Shown here: one piece after another, positions 41,099 through 50,758 of the stretch
Numbering within the stretch: position 1 is the stretch's first letter
How the letters are laid out: the number at the start of each line of letters is the position of its first letter
DNA from: Variovorax boronicumulans
GTDB lineage: Bacteria; Pseudomonadota; Gammaproteobacteria; Burkholderiales; Burkholderiaceae_C
Direction of reading: 5' to 3'
NCBI RefSeq assembly: GCF_030812215.1
Contig: NZ_JAUSSG010000002.1
Location: 124,001-188,000, forward strand
DNA: 64,000 nucleotides
The notes under the pieces: generated by a model
Database searches by the model: none
Told to the model about the DNA's origin: nothing
What the model saw: only the letters and a program-made list of their open reading frames with translations
Translations under genes and position numbers: made by a program

Positions 41099-42862
41099 TC
41101 AGCGTCCGCGGCGGCGCGAGCCGGCCGGGCCGCCGTAACCACCACCGCCCGGGGCACCACCGCCACCGCCGCGGCGCCCCTGCCCTCCGCGCTGCTCCTT
41201 GCGCTGGCGCGAGAAGCTGTCGGCACCGATGTAGCCCAGCGAAGTCTTCATCGGATCGGGCTGGTTGGCGCCGCTCGGCTGGCGATCGTCGCCTTGCCGG
41301 TTGCCGCCGCCCTGCCCTTGGCGGTTGTTGCCACCGGCGTTGCCACGGCGCTGCTGGGGCGGGCCGCCGTTGCCGCCACCGCGGTTGGCACGACCACCGC
41401 GATCGCCGCGCGGCGGACGACCATCGCCCAGCGGATTCGGGATGGGCGCCTCGCGCCCGTCGTCGCGCATTTCGCGCGGTTGTTGTCCTTGCCCTTGACC
41501 GCCGCCGTTGCGGTTGCCACGGCGCTTCTTGTTGCGCCCGTTGCGGCCACCGCCATCGGGACCACCAGGGCCGCGTTGCTGAGGCGCCGCAGGGCGCGCA
41601 GCCGCGCCGCCCGACGCCTGGAACAGCGCGCGGATATCGCGCTCGTCCAACTCCATCCAGGCGCCGCGCTTCAGGCCCCGCGGCAGAACCATCGCGCCAT
41701 AGCGGATGCGGATCAGGCGGCTGACCGCGTGGCCCACCGACTCGAACAGCCGGCGCACTTCGCGGTTGCGCCCCTCGGAAATGGTGACGCGATACCAGCA
41801 GTTGGAACCTTCGCCGCCGCCCTCTTCGATGGTGCCGAACTGGGCCATCCCGTCTTCGAGGCGCACGCCGTCGAGCAGCTTCTGCTTCTCTTCGCTGCTG
41901 AGGGCCCCCAGCACACGCACCGCATATTCGCGCTCCAGGCCGAAGCGCGGATGCATCAATTGGTTGGCCAGGTCGCCAGAGCTGCTGAACAGCAGCAAGC
42001 CTTCGGTGTTCAGGTCGAGCCGGCCGACCGACTGCCACTTGCCCTGCTGCAGGCGCGGGAGCTTGCGGAACACGGTGGGCCGGTTCTGCGGGTCGTCATG
42101 CGTGACCACTTCACCGACTGGCTTGTGGTACGCGATCACGCGCGGCGGCGGCGGTGCGATGCGGTAGCGGATCGGCTTGCCATTGATCTTGACCTGGTCG
42201 CCGTACTGGATGCGCTGGCCGATGTGGGCGGGTTCGTTGTTGACGGAAATGCGCCCTTGCAGGATCAGCGCTTCCATCTCGAGCCGCGAACCCAGGCCGG
42301 CTTGTGCGAGCACCTTGTGCAGCTTGGGCGAATCGGCCTCGGGCAGCAACACCCGCTTGAGCGGCGGCACCTCGGGGCTTTCCTCGTCGGCGTCGAACTG
42401 GCCCGAGATGACGTCCGCAAAGCGGATCGGCTCAGGCGGCAGCGCGTTGCGCTGCTCGCGCTCGGCAGCGCGGCGGGCACGGTCGAGGTCGTCTTCTTCC
42501 TCGTCGGGCTCTTCGTCTTCGTCCTCATCGTCGCCCTGGTCACCACGGGGTGGCTCCTCTGCCGGACGCTCCTGGCGAGTGACGGATACCGGAGCGGCCT
42601 CTTCGGATGCAGCCGCCGACGACTCGACCACCGGCTCCGCAGGCTCGGCCTGCTCGACTGCCGGTAACGCTCCGGCCTCGTCGGCCACAACCTCGACGAC
42701 CTTCTTCTTGCGCGGACGCCGCTTCTTGGGAGCCTCGCCGTCGGCAGGTACCGCGGAATCGATGCCAGCATCCGCAGCTTGCTCAGGCGCCGGCGCCTCT
42801 TTCTTCTCGGATTCAGGCGCGATCGGCAGGATTCCCGCGTCGTCGATGTCAGATGGGCTCAT
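41099..42862 (-). CDS. rluB: RluB-type 23S rRNA pseudouridine synthase with long disordered ends
   Basis: 587 residues. An acidic/basic low-complexity N-terminus (1-165) precedes an S4 domain (about 178-235) and a pseudouridine synthase core with catalytic Asp283 in [12 protein letters not shown] tail of about 170 residues (418-587) is dominated by Gly, Arg, Asn and Gln, with repeated RGG/RGN/GGN patterns. The core is the RluB/RsuA class (U2605 of 23S rRNA). E. coli RluB is about half this length. The start overlaps the end of scpB by 14 bases. Confidence 0.92.
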   Translation of the reverse strand: MSPSDIDDAGILPIAPESEKKEAPAPEQAADAGIDSAVPADGEAPKKRRPRKKKVVEVVADEAGALPAVEQAEPAEPVVESSAAASEEAAPVSVTRQERPAEEPPRGDQGDDEDEDEEPDEEEDDLDRARRAAEREQRNALPPEPIRFADVISGQFDADEESPEVPPLKRVLLPEADSPKLHKVLAQAGLGSRLEMEALILQGRISVNNEPAHIGQRIQYGDQVKINGKPIRYRIAPPPPRVIAYHKPVGEVVTHDDPQNRPTVFRKLPRLQQGKWQSVGRLDLNTEGLLLFSSSGDLANQLMHPRFGLEREYAVRVLGALSSEEKQKLLDGVRLEDGMAQFGTIEEGGGEGSNCWYRVTISEGRNREVRRLFESVGHAVSRLIRIRYGAMVLPRGLKRGAWMELDERDIRALFQASGGAAARPAAPQQRGPGGPDGGGRNGRNKKRRGNRNGGGQGQGQQPREMRDDGREAPIPNPLGDGRPPRGDRGGRANRGGGNGGPPQQRRGNAGGNNRQGQGGGNRQGDDRQPSGANQPDPMKTSLGYIGADSFSRQRKEQRGGQGRRGGGGGAPGGGGYGGPAGSRRRGR

Positions 42863-43757
42863 GGGGTTTTTCCGGAGGAACTGCGTGGGGATCGACCTCG
42901 TCCTGGGACGCGGCATCGGGGTCGGAATCGGTGGTAACGGGGGTGGGCTCGGCTTCAGCAGGAGATTCGGCCTCTTCGCCCGCGGGAAGCGGGGCTTCGT
43001 CCGCTTCGGCAATGTCGGCGGACGCAACGTCTTCGGCCACTTGCCCAGCGGCGGCTTCCAGCACTTCAGGTGCGGCTTCGACGGAGTCGCCGGCCAACAG
43101 CGGCATCTCTTGCGCCTCTTGCGGCATCACATCCACATCGCCATCGACGGACGCATCGGCATCCGATTCGGCGACGGCATCCATGGGCAGGCCCTGCTGG
43201 CTGCCGGACGCCTGCTCGAGCGCATCGACCAATGCGGCCTGCTGCGCGGGGGTCTCGATCAGCGGCAGTTGGTCGAGCGAGGCCAGGCCGAGGTCGTCGA
43301 GAAACTGGCGCGTGGTTGCATACAGCGCGGGGCGGCCGACGGTTTCGCGGTGGCCGATCACCTCGACCCAGCCACGATCCTCGAGCTGCTTCAGGATCAG
43401 CGAGTTGATCGTGACGCCCCGGATGTCCTCCATATCGCCGCGCGTCGCCGGCTGGCGATAGGCAATGATGGCCAGCGTTTCGAGCGCGGCGCGCGTATAG
43501 CGCGGCGGCTTTTCGGGGTGCAGGCGATCGAGGTGGTCGCGCATCTCGGGCCGACTCTGGAAGCGCCAGCCGCTGCCGACGCTCACCAGCTCCAGGCCGC
43601 GTTGCGCCCAGTCTTCCTGCAGTTCAAGCAACAGCACCTTGATGGTGTCCACACCCAGCTCGTCGTCGAACAGCACGCGCAGATCGCGCACCGGCAACGG
43701 CTGGCTCGAACAGATCAAGGCGGTTTCGAGAATGCGCTTGGCATCCGCCGTATTCAT
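42849..43757 (-). CDS. scpB: Segregation and condensation protein ScpB
   Basis: 302 residues. The tandem winged-helix domain (1-175) has [30 protein letters not shown] and the GRPALYATT wing. An acidic, Ala/Glu/Asp-rich tail of over 100 residues follows, probably disordered. ScpB works with ScpA and Smc in chromosome organisation, and scpA is not in the window. The start at 43757 was chosen over an upstream extension to 43832 without homology. Confidence 0.93.
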   Translation of the reverse strand: MNTADAKRILETALICSSQPLPVRDLRVLFDDELGVDTIKVLLLELQEDWAQRGLELVSVGSGWRFQSRPEMRDHLDRLHPEKPPRYTRAALETLAIIAYRQPATRGDMEDIRGVTINSLILKQLEDRGWVEVIGHRETVGRPALYATTRQFLDDLGLASLDQLPLIETPAQQAALVDALEQASGSQQGLPMDAVAESDADASVDGDVDVMPQEAQEMPLLAGDSVEAAPEVLEAAAGQVAEDVASADIAEADEAPLPAGEEAESPAEAEPTPVTTDSDPDAASQDEVDPHAVPPEKPHEPI

Positions 43758-43886
43758 GGTTCGCGTTATCCGGGAAAAGGCGCCTCGGGGGCGCTTGTTC
43801 AGAAGGATGAAAGAAGGAGGCGTTGCCGGCACGCGGCGAGTGCAACGCAGGGCCGGCTTCGGGGGGCCGGCGCGGCCCTTGGGCCG

Positions 43887-44855
43887 TCAGGCGCGATTGT
43901 AGTCCAGCCCCCAGGACTGCAAAGCCTGGACGAGGTCGGGCGGCGGCGGCGAGCGGAACTCGAGCGGCGCCTGCGTGACGGGATGCACGAAGGCCAGCCG
44001 GAATGCATGCAGCGCCTGACGCGCCAGCCCCACGGCCGGAGCGCCACCGTAAAGCGCATCGCCGACCAACGGATGGCCGATCGACGCCATGTGCACGCGG
44101 ATCTGGTGAGTGCGGCCGGTTTCGAGCGTGCAGCGCACCACGCAGCCTTCCGAATGGCTGTCGAGCCGCTCGATCAGTGTGCGGGCCGTCTTGCCCGAAT
44201 GGCGCTCCAGGTCGACCACGGCCATGCGAAGCCGATTACGCGGATCGCGCCCGATCGGCGCATCGACCTGGCGGGCCGCGGCGCCGACCCATGGCTTGTG
44301 TCCGATGGCCAGGTATTGCCGCTTGACCTCGCGCGCGGCGATCAGCGCCACCAGCGCATCCATCGCGGCACGGGTGCGCGCGACGACCATCAGCCCGCTG
44401 GTGTCGCGGTCGAGCCGGTGCACGATGCCCGCGCGGGGCAGCAGCACGGCTTTCGGGTCCAGCGCGAGCAGCCCGTTCAGCAGCGTGCCGCTCCAGTGCC
44501 CCGGGGCCGGATGCACGACCAGGCCGGCGGGCTTGTCGACGATGCGCAGGTGCTCGTCTTCGAACACGGTGACGAGGTCCATGGACTCGGGCCGGAAGGC
44601 CTGGCTCTGGGGCGTTGGGCGCAATTCGATGTGCCCCGCCTGCCCCGCGCGCACCGTGGCCGAGGCCTTGGTGAGCGTGCGGCCCTGGAACTCGACCGCT
44701 CCGGCCTCGATCAACTGCTGCAGGTAACTTCTGGAAAATTCGGGCACCAGAGCCGCCAGCGCCCGGTCGAGCCGCTGGCCGTGCTCTGCCTGACCGATCG
44801 CAAAGGGGCGCAGTTCGCTCGATTCGACCGGATCGGCGCCCTCTTCGAGCTCCAT
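43887..44855 (-). CDS. rluD: 23S rRNA pseudouridine synthase RluD
   Basis: 322 residues: S4 domain (about 25-85), then the RluA-family core with catalytic Asp149 in HRLDRDTSGLMVV and the GRTHQIRVHM motif. It modifies U1911, U1915 and U1917 of helix 69. A GTG at 44912 would add 19 residues but would put the start over the probable bamD promoter, so ATG 44855 is preferred. It is divergent from bamD, a pairing seen in many proteobacteria. Confidence 0.94.
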   Translation of the reverse strand: MELEEGADPVESSELRPFAIGQAEHGQRLDRALAALVPEFSRSYLQQLIEAGAVEFQGRTLTKASATVRAGQAGHIELRPTPQSQAFRPESMDLVTVFEDEHLRIVDKPAGLVVHPAPGHWSGTLLNGLLALDPKAVLLPRAGIVHRLDRDTSGLMVVARTRAAMDALVALIAAREVKRQYLAIGHKPWVGAAARQVDAPIGRDPRNRLRMAVVDLERHSGKTARTLIERLDSHSEGCVVRCTLETGRTHQIRVHMASIGHPLVGDALYGGAPAVGLARQALHAFRLAFVHPVTQAPLEFRSPPPPDLVQALQSWGLDYNRA

Positions 44856-44888
44856 GGTTTCCGGGGGATCGGCCAAAGGGTCGGTCGA

Positions 44889-44894
44889 TATAAT
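44889..44894 (+). promoter_or_regulatory. Probable -10 element of bamD
   Basis: A perfect TATAAT lies 33 bases before the bamD ATG in an AT-rich patch. No good -35 is visible 17 bases upstream. Confidence 0.45.
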
Positions 44895-44926
44895 TGAAGG
44901 CAACTGTTTCACGAAAGCCGTATGTG

Positions 44927-45733
44927 ATGTTTCGCGCCAAATTATCGGTCCCTGCCTGGATCGCGCTCAGCGCAGCGGCCCTGCTAGCTACCGGCTGCTC
45001 CACCACCAAGGAAGACAAGACCGCTTCCTGGAGTCCCAACCGCATCTATTCGGAAGCCAAGGAAGAATCCAGTTCCGGCGCCTACGACAAGGCGGTCCCC
45101 CTGTACGAGAAGCTCGAAGGCCGTGCCGCCGGCACGCCACTCGCGCAGCAGGCCCAGCTGGAAAAGGCCTACGCCCAGTACAAGGGTGGCGAAAAGGCCA
45201 GTGCCATCGCCACCATCGACCGCTTCATGAAGCTGCACCCGGCCAGCCCGGCGCTCGATTACGCGCTCTACCTCAAGGGCGTGATCAACTTCAATGACGA
45301 TCTGGGCATGTTCGCGTTCCTCACGCGCCAGGACCTCTCCGAGCGCGACCAGAAGGCCGCAAAGGAATCGTTCGAGTCGTTCCGCGACCTCGTGACGCGC
45401 TTCCCCGATTCACGCTACGCGCCCGATGCGCGCCAGCGCATGAACTACATCGTGAATTCGCTCGCGCAGTACGAGGTTCACGTGGCTCGCTACTACTACA
45501 CGCGCGGCGCCTACCTCGCGGCCATCAACCGGGCACAGATCGCACTGTCCGACTACCGGGAAGTGCCGGCGCTCGAAGAAGCCCTCTACATCATGGTGAA
45601 GTCGTACGATGCCCTCGGCATGAAGGACCTGCGCGACGACGCCCAGCGCGTGCTGACCACCAACTATCCGCAGAGCACTTATCTGGCGAACGGCTTCAAG
45701 GGCAACAACGACCCTTGGTGGAAGGTCTGGTGA
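44927..45733 (+). CDS. bamD: Outer membrane assembly lipoprotein BamD
   Basis: 268 residues. A signal peptide with lipobox LLATGCS is followed by five TPR-like repeats (AYDKAVPLYEKLEG, ALDYALYLKGVINF). It is an essential partner of BamA in beta-barrel insertion, formerly ComL/YfiO. An in-frame ATG at 44894 would overlap the -10 element and is rejected. With bamB at 32994 the window holds two Bam lipoproteins. Confidence 0.95.
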   Translation: MFRAKLSVPAWIALSAAALLATGCSTTKEDKTASWSPNRIYSEAKEESSSGAYDKAVPLYEKLEGRAAGTPLAQQAQLEKAYAQYKGGEKASAIATIDRFMKLHPASPALDYALYLKGVINFNDDLGMFAFLTRQDLSERDQKAAKESFESFRDLVTRFPDSRYAPDARQRMNYIVNSLAQYEVHVARYYYTRGAYLAAINRAQIALSDYREVPALEEALYIMVKSYDALGMKDLRDDAQRVLTTNYPQSTYLANGFKGNNDPWWKVW

Positions 45734-45739
45734 AGTAAC

Positions 45740-45754
45740 AGAGCCTCCGGCTCT
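45740..45754 (+). terminator. Possible weak terminator after bamD
   Basis: AGAGCC and GGCTCT pair around TCC directly after the bamD stop, followed by T-rich but interrupted sequence (TCGCTTCGCTTC). It lies in the gap between two convergent genes. Confidence 0.35.
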
Positions 45755-45796
45755 TCGCTTCGCTTCATGTAATCCACCCAACCAAGGGGAAGCCCC

Positions 45797-47863
45797 TCAG
45801 TACGGATTCTTGAGGGCGCCGATGGCGCTCTCGAAGTCCGCCTCGGTTTCCAGCCGCCGCATCGGCGGCAGTGCCGCCAGCAAGCGGCGCCCGTAGCCCA
45901 TGGCCACCAGACGGGTGTCGCAGATCGCCAGCACGCCGCTGTCGGTCTCGCGGCGAATCAACCGCCCCGCCCCCTGCTTGAGCGCCACGGCAGCCTCGGG
46001 CAACGAATAGTCGCTGAACGAACTGCGCCCTTGCGCTTCCAGGCGCTGCGAACGCGCCTCGACCAGCGGGTCGTTGGGCGGCGGAAACGGCAGCTTGTCG
46101 ATCACCACCAGCTGCAGCGCATCGCCGGGGGCATCGAAACCCTCCCAGAACGACGCCGATGCCACCAGCACGCAGCCGGCGCGCCCCTCGTTCGCGCCTT
46201 CGCGGAATCGCTCCATGAGCACTCGCTTGGGCAGTTCGCCCTGGACCAATACCTCGGGACGGAGCGCCGCATCGAGCAGCTCGAAATGCTGCTTCATCGC
46301 ATCGCCGATGGTGCGCAATGCGCGCAGCGTGGTCGTCAGCACCAGCGTGCGTCCACCCAGCTCCGCAGCGCCGCGTGCGGCCAGTTGCGCAACCTTCGCA
46401 CTGTGCGAGGCATCGTTGGGTTTCGGAAAGACACGCGGCACATAGAGCGCCGCTTGCGATGCGTAGTCGAACGGGCTCTGCACCCGCAGCACCTCGGCAT
46501 CGCCCAGGCCGCAGGGCTCGGTGAACCAGCGCAGCGTCGGCTCGTCGCCCAATGTGGCGGAGGTGAAGACCCAGGCGCGGCGATCGTGCTCCCGCTCCTC
46601 TGCCGCGGGGCGCTCTCCGTACGCATCGGTGTTGCTGTCGTCTTCGTCGTCCGGCTCGCTGATCTTGAGCACGCGCTTGCGCATCGCCTCGGCAATGTCG
46701 AGTGGTGATTCGATCAGCCGCAGCTGCGAGCCCACGTCCACCCAGCGCACCGAATCGACTGCACACGGCAGTGCGAAGCGCGCCGCCCGCTTGGCGAGCT
46801 GCTGCGCCCGCTCGTGCAGGCGCACGAAGTCGGGAGAAATTTCGCTGACCGTATCGAGGCCTTCGGCCGCGAGCTCGAACGAATGCTGCAGATCCTCTAG
46901 CGACCGTTGCCAAGCGCCGGGATCGACGCCCTCCGGGGACTCGCCCAACCAGCGCAGCTTGGCGCCGGGCCATTGCTTGCCGACCACGAGCCGCAGCTCG
47001 CGCGCGGCCCGCTCGACCCCCGCCACCAGTTGCTGCCAATCGACCAGCCCGCGCGCGTGCTGCAAGCCGGCGCCCAACATGTCGCGCGCGAAGTCGAGCG
47101 CCTGGCCGCTGCCGAGTTGCGCACCGAGAAACTGCACACCGGTCTCGTTGAGCTGGTGCGCTTCGTCGAACACCACCACGCTCACCGTCGGCAGCAGTTC
47201 GGCCATGCCGGTCTCGCGCACCGCGAGATCGGCAAAGAACAGGTGATGGTTGATGACCACGATGTCGGCCGCCAACGCCTCGCGCCGCGCCAGGTTCACG
47301 TGGCAGGGCTTGAACTGCGGGCACTGCGCGCCCAGGCAGTTCTCGCGCGTGGAAGTGATCAGCGGAATCAGCGGCGAGCGCTCGTCGAGCCCCGGCAGCT
47401 CGGCCAGGTCACCGGTGCGCGTGGCCTTGGACCATTGCTCGATCTTGGCGAGCGTTCGCAGGCTGCCGCGCTCGGGCAAGGAGGCATCGTGACGCGCCGT
47501 GTCGAGCCGGTGCAGGCACAGGTAGCTGCCTCGACCCTTCAGGAGCGCCGTGCGCACCGGCAGTCCGAAGGCCTCGACCAGCCGCGGCAGGTCGCGGCCG
47601 AAGAGCTGGTCCTGCAGGGTCTTGGTGGCCGTCGACAGCAGCACGCGCTCGCCGCTCAGCAGCGCGGGCACGAGGTACGAAAAAGTCTTGCCGACGCCGG
47701 TGCCGGCCTCGACCACCAGCACGCCGCCCTGGTCGATGGTGCGAGCCACGGCCATCGCCATGTCGGTCTGGCCCGAGCGTTCGCGGAACTGATCGGCGGC
47801 ATGCGAGAGCACCCCGCCCTGCGCGAACGCGTCGCGCACCTTGTCCTCGAGCGACTCGGTCAC
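45797..47863 (-). CDS. DinG/YoaA-type ATP-dependent DNA helicase
   Basis: 688 residues, superfamily 2 XPD-like helicase. Walker A EAGTGVGKT lies at residues 52-60. Four cysteines for an iron-sulfur cluster are visible (SYLCLHR, then ENCLGAQCPQFKPC), followed by VVFDEAHQLN (DEAH), SATLGDEPT, and the QGAGRLIRRETD motif VI. Such helicases repair replication damage. A GTG start at 47863 overlaps the TGA of the DUF465 gene (GTGA). Whether it is DinG or YoaA proper is unclear. Confidence 0.92.
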   Translation of the reverse strand: MTESLEDKVRDAFAQGGVLSHAADQFRERSGQTDMAMAVARTIDQGGVLVVEAGTGVGKTFSYLVPALLSGERVLLSTATKTLQDQLFGRDLPRLVEAFGLPVRTALLKGRGSYLCLHRLDTARHDASLPERGSLRTLAKIEQWSKATRTGDLAELPGLDERSPLIPLITSTRENCLGAQCPQFKPCHVNLARREALAADIVVINHHLFFADLAVRETGMAELLPTVSVVVFDEAHQLNETGVQFLGAQLGSGQALDFARDMLGAGLQHARGLVDWQQLVAGVERAARELRLVVGKQWPGAKLRWLGESPEGVDPGAWQRSLEDLQHSFELAAEGLDTVSEISPDFVRLHERAQQLAKRAARFALPCAVDSVRWVDVGSQLRLIESPLDIAEAMRKRVLKISEPDDEDDSNTDAYGERPAAEEREHDRRAWVFTSATLGDEPTLRWFTEPCGLGDAEVLRVQSPFDYASQAALYVPRVFPKPNDASHSAKVAQLAARGAAELGGRTLVLTTTLRALRTIGDAMKQHFELLDAALRPEVLVQGELPKRVLMERFREGANEGRAGCVLVASASFWEGFDAPGDALQLVVIDKLPFPPPNDPLVEARSQRLEAQGRSSFSDYSLPEAAVALKQGAGRLIRRETDSGVLAICDTRLVAMGYGRRLLAALPPMRRLETEADFESAIGALKNPY

Positions 47864-48105
47864 GCGGGCTCTCTCGGATCGAGCATGTTCTCCACGCGCG
47901 TGATCTGGTCGCGCAGCGCGAGACGGCGCTTCTTCAGGCGCCGCAGCAAAAGCTCGTCTTGCGGCGAGGCTTCGGCCAGTCGGTCGATGGTGGCGTCGAG
48001 ATCGGCGTGCTCGATGCGCAGTTCGATCAGCTGGCGGGAAAGGGAGTGGAGATTGGAGTCCAACGGTGGGTGTGCGAACGCAGGGTTTGCGCGACGCATG
48101 TTCAT
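47860..48105 (-). CDS. DUF465 (YdcH-like) small coiled-coil protein
   Basis: 81 residues with a helical hairpin typical of DUF465: LHSLSRQLIELRIEHADLDATIDRL, then ELLLRRLKKRRLALRDQI. The function is unknown. The TGA overlaps the GTG of the downstream helicase gene, so the two are translationally coupled. An alternative start lies two codons in (48099). Confidence 0.87.
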   Translation of the reverse strand: MNMRRANPAFAHPPLDSNLHSLSRQLIELRIEHADLDATIDRLAEASPQDELLLRRLKKRRLALRDQITRVENMLDPREPA

Positions 48106-48171
48106 TCGATAATACGTCCTGATACGAATTTACGAGAAGACAGGAAGCGCGCCTTTGGCGCACATGTGCTC

Positions 48172-48966
48172 ATGACCCAAGGCTTTCGACTTGCCGCCGC
48201 CACCGGACTCCACAAGGGAGACCGCCCCTATCAACAGGACCAGGTGTTGATGATGAGCCATCCGCGCACGCCGGGCTGTGTCCTTGGCGTCATCGCCGAC
48301 GGCATGGGTGGCCGCAGCGGGGGCCGCAAGGCCTCCGACCAGGTGCTGATGACCGCGCGCCAGCTCTTCACCCGCTACCACCCCGACCGCGACGACCCCG
48401 AAGCCGTGCTGCGCCAGTTGCTCGACGACGCGCACACGGTCATCAAGCTCACCGCGATCTCCAGCGAGCAGGAGCCGCACAGCACGCTCGCGGCTTTCCT
48501 CATGAACCCCAAGGGCGACTGCGCCTGGATCCATGCGGGCGACTCGCGCATCTATCACTTCCGCGACGGGCAACTGGTCAAGCGCACGCGCGACCATTCG
48601 TACGTGCAGGCGCTGGTCGATCGCGGCCAGATCAGCGAGGCCGAGGCCAACGTGCATCCGCAGGGCAACATCCTGCTCGGGTGCCTGGGCATGGCGACGA
48701 CGCCGCCGCCCATCGACCCCCACTACATCCCCAAGATGCAGCCGGGCGACCTGCTGATGGCGTGCAGCGACGGGCTCTGGCATTACTTCAGCCCCGCGGA
48801 ACTGGCGAGCGTGCTGTACGCACAGTCGCCGCGCGACGCGGTCGAGATCCTGGTGGGAGAAGCGCGTCGCCGGGCCCGCGGCACGGGCGACAACATCTCG
48901 ATCGCCGTGCTGAAGCTCGATCCGCTGCCGACGACGGCAACGGCCACCACCGCAACAACGGCCTGA
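48172..48966 (+). CDS. PP2C-family serine/threonine phosphatase
   Basis: 264 residues with all PP2C metal motifs: GDRPYQQDQ, VIADGMGGRSGG, WIHAGDSRIYHF, MACSDGLWHY and GTGDNISIAVL. No signal or membrane segment, so it is cytoplasmic. It removes phosphate from Ser/Thr residues, and no partner kinase lies in the window. The start at 48172 gives the family N-terminus. No strong ribosome-binding site is visible, and a GCGCC/GGCGC hairpin lies at 48149-48161 in the leader. Confidence 0.9.
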   Translation: MTQGFRLAAATGLHKGDRPYQQDQVLMMSHPRTPGCVLGVIADGMGGRSGGRKASDQVLMTARQLFTRYHPDRDDPEAVLRQLLDDAHTVIKLTAISSEQEPHSTLAAFLMNPKGDCAWIHAGDSRIYHFRDGQLVKRTRDHSYVQALVDRGQISEAEANVHPQGNILLGCLGMATTPPPIDPHYIPKMQPGDLLMACSDGLWHYFSPAELASVLYAQSPRDAVEILVGEARRRARGTGDNISIAVLKLDPLPTTATATTATTA

Positions 48967-48983
48967 TCGCAGCAGCGGCGCCC

Positions 48984-49649
48984 TCAGCGCGCCGGCGATG
49001 ACGCGGGCGCTGCTGGCGGCAGCGGTGCACCGCGCGGCTTCGTGCGATTGGCGTTCTGGCGCTCGCGGCTCGCCCTGTGCTCTTCCGCCTTCCTCTGTTT
49101 CTCTGCAAAGCGCTCGGCCTCGGCGGGCGCTTCGGCGCGGCGCTGTGCAGCCTTGGCCTGTGCGTCGGCATGCGCCTTTTGCTTGTCGTCGAACTGCTTC
49201 TGGCGCTCGGCGGCTTCGGCTGCGGTGGCGGCCCGACTGGCGGCATGGTCGGCAGCGCGCTGTTCGCGGTCCTTCTGGTCCTTGGCCGACTGGTCGCGCT
49301 TTTCCTGGGTGTCCGCCGGGCGTTGCGTGGCGGCCTTCTGGTCGAGCTTCTGTTGTTCCGCCGCGCCGGCGCGCTGGCGCTGGATGTCGTTGATCGCGGT
49401 TTCCTGGCGCTTGATGCTGTCGAGCTCCGTGCGCCGGCGGCCGCGGCTTTCGCGCAGGCAATCTTCAACCGCGAATTTCTTGTAGCAAGCCGTTCGCTCC
49501 TGCACGAAGCGCGCCTCGATCGCTTCGCGCTCGGCAGAGAGGCGGCTGCGCTCTGCCTCGAGATTGGCGTTGCCCGCCGCAGCGTTCGACTGCGCCCAGA
49601 GCGGAAGGCTGGCCAGGGTCATCAGCAAGGCAAGGGCAGTTTTTTTCAT
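48984..49649 (-). CDS. Secreted coiled-coil hypothetical protein
   Basis: 221 residues. A Sec signal peptide (KKTALALLMTLASLPLWAQS, cleavage after about 19) is followed by a short region with two cysteines (TACYKKFAVEDCLRESRGRRR). The rest is a long, highly charged coiled coil rich in Gln, Lys, Arg, Ala and Glu. The Cys-x10-Cys pair and the basic SRGRRR patch are the only recognisable landmarks. Its ATG overlaps the zapE stop (ATGA). It is probably periplasmic; function unknown. Confidence 0.85.
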   Translation of the reverse strand: MKKTALALLMTLASLPLWAQSNAAAGNANLEAERSRLSAEREAIEARFVQERTACYKKFAVEDCLRESRGRRRTELDSIKRQETAINDIQRQRAGAAEQQKLDQKAATQRPADTQEKRDQSAKDQKDREQRAADHAASRAATAAEAAERQKQFDDKQKAHADAQAKAAQRRAEAPAEAERFAEKQRKAEEHRASRERQNANRTKPRGAPLPPAAPASSPAR

Positions 49650-50746
49650 GTGAGTCGGGTATCGACGACGCGGCGTTCCAGGGAGAGGAACTCGCTCGAC
49701 TGCATTTCGGTGAGCCGGGAAACCGTGCGCGGAAACTCGTGCGCCAGCGGACCCTCGGTGTACAACGCCTCGGGCGGAACCTCGGCCGACATGATGAGCT
49801 TCACGCGCCGGTCGTACAAGACGTCGACCAGCCAGGTGAAACGGCGTGCTTCCGAGGCCATGCGCACCGGCATGTGCGGCACGTCGGACAGGAGCACCGT
49901 GTGGAACTGGCTGGCGATTTCGAGGTAGTCGTTCTGCGAACGCGGCCCGCCGCACAGCGTCTTGAAGTCGAACCAGACCACGCCGCCGGCCTTGCGCCGT
50001 GCGCGGATCTCGCGCGCCTCGATGTGCAGCACCGGGTTTTCGTCGGCCGTCTCGGCCAGCTTGTCGAAGGCCTTGCGCATTTCTTTCTCGGCCGACGCGT
50101 CGTTCGGCGTGAGGTACATGCGCAGTTGCTCGAGCGTGCGGCGCCGGTAGTCGGTGCCGTTGTCCACGCTCAGCACTTCGAGCTTCTCGTTGAGCAGCGC
50201 GATCGCGGGCAGGATGCGTTCGCGATGCAGCCCACCGGGGTACAGGTCGTCGGGCTTGAAATTGGAGGTGGTGACGAAGCCCACGCCGTTCTCGAACAGC
50301 GACACCAGCAGTCGATGAAGAATCATCGCGTCGGTGATGTCCGCCACGTGGAACTCGTCGAAGCAGATCAGCTTGTAGCGCTTGGAAATGCGCAGCCCCA
50401 GCTCGTCGAGCGGGTTGACCGTGCCCTGCAGTTCGCGCAGTTCGCGGTGCACCTCGCGCATGAACTCATGGAAGTGCAGGCGCGTCTTGCGGCGCAGCGG
50501 CACCGCGTTGAAGAACAGGTCCATCAGGAAGCTCTTGCCCCGCCCGACGCCACCGTACATGTAGACGCCGCGCGGCAGCTCGGGCCGGTTGATGAACTTC
50601 TTCAGTGCATTCGAACGCTGGGCCTTGTACTCGGCCCATTCGTTCGCACAGCGATCCAGCGCCTCCACGGCTCGCAGTTGCGCGGGATCGCTGTGGAACC
50701 CGCGCACGGCGAGTTCCTTTTCGTAAGCCTCTTTGACGCTGGTCAA
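49646..50746 (-). CDS. zapE: Cell division protein ZapE (AFG1-like ATPase)
   Basis: 366 residues with P-loop GGVGRGKS (65-72), Walker B LICFDEFHV and the AFG1 motifs FVTTSNFKPDDLYPGGL and RRFTWLVDVLYD. ZapE acts at the Z-ring late in division. The only in-frame start is TTG at 50746, 12 bases after the lpdA stop, because an in-frame stop lies five codons upstream. It is the fourth gene of the odhAB-lpdA operon. Confidence 0.93.
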   Translation of the reverse strand: MTSVKEAYEKELAVRGFHSDPAQLRAVEALDRCANEWAEYKAQRSNALKKFINRPELPRGVYMYGGVGRGKSFLMDLFFNAVPLRRKTRLHFHEFMREVHRELRELQGTVNPLDELGLRISKRYKLICFDEFHVADITDAMILHRLLVSLFENGVGFVTTSNFKPDDLYPGGLHRERILPAIALLNEKLEVLSVDNGTDYRRRTLEQLRMYLTPNDASAEKEMRKAFDKLAETADENPVLHIEAREIRARRKAGGVVWFDFKTLCGGPRSQNDYLEIASQFHTVLLSDVPHMPVRMASEARRFTWLVDVLYDRRVKLIMSAEVPPEALYTEGPLAHEFPRTVSRLTEMQSSEFLSLERRVVDTRLT

Positions 50747-50758
50747 TGGATCAGCGCA

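Noticed and set aside
41110..41620. Tandem-repeat or CRISPR-like appearance of Gly/Arg codons
   Set aside because: The repeats are short, irregular and in frame with the rluB tail, so they are protein low complexity without spacers.
42177..44897. A 906-codon plus-strand open frame
   Set aside because: Shadow of rluB, scpB and rluD on the minus strand; low-complexity translation without domains.
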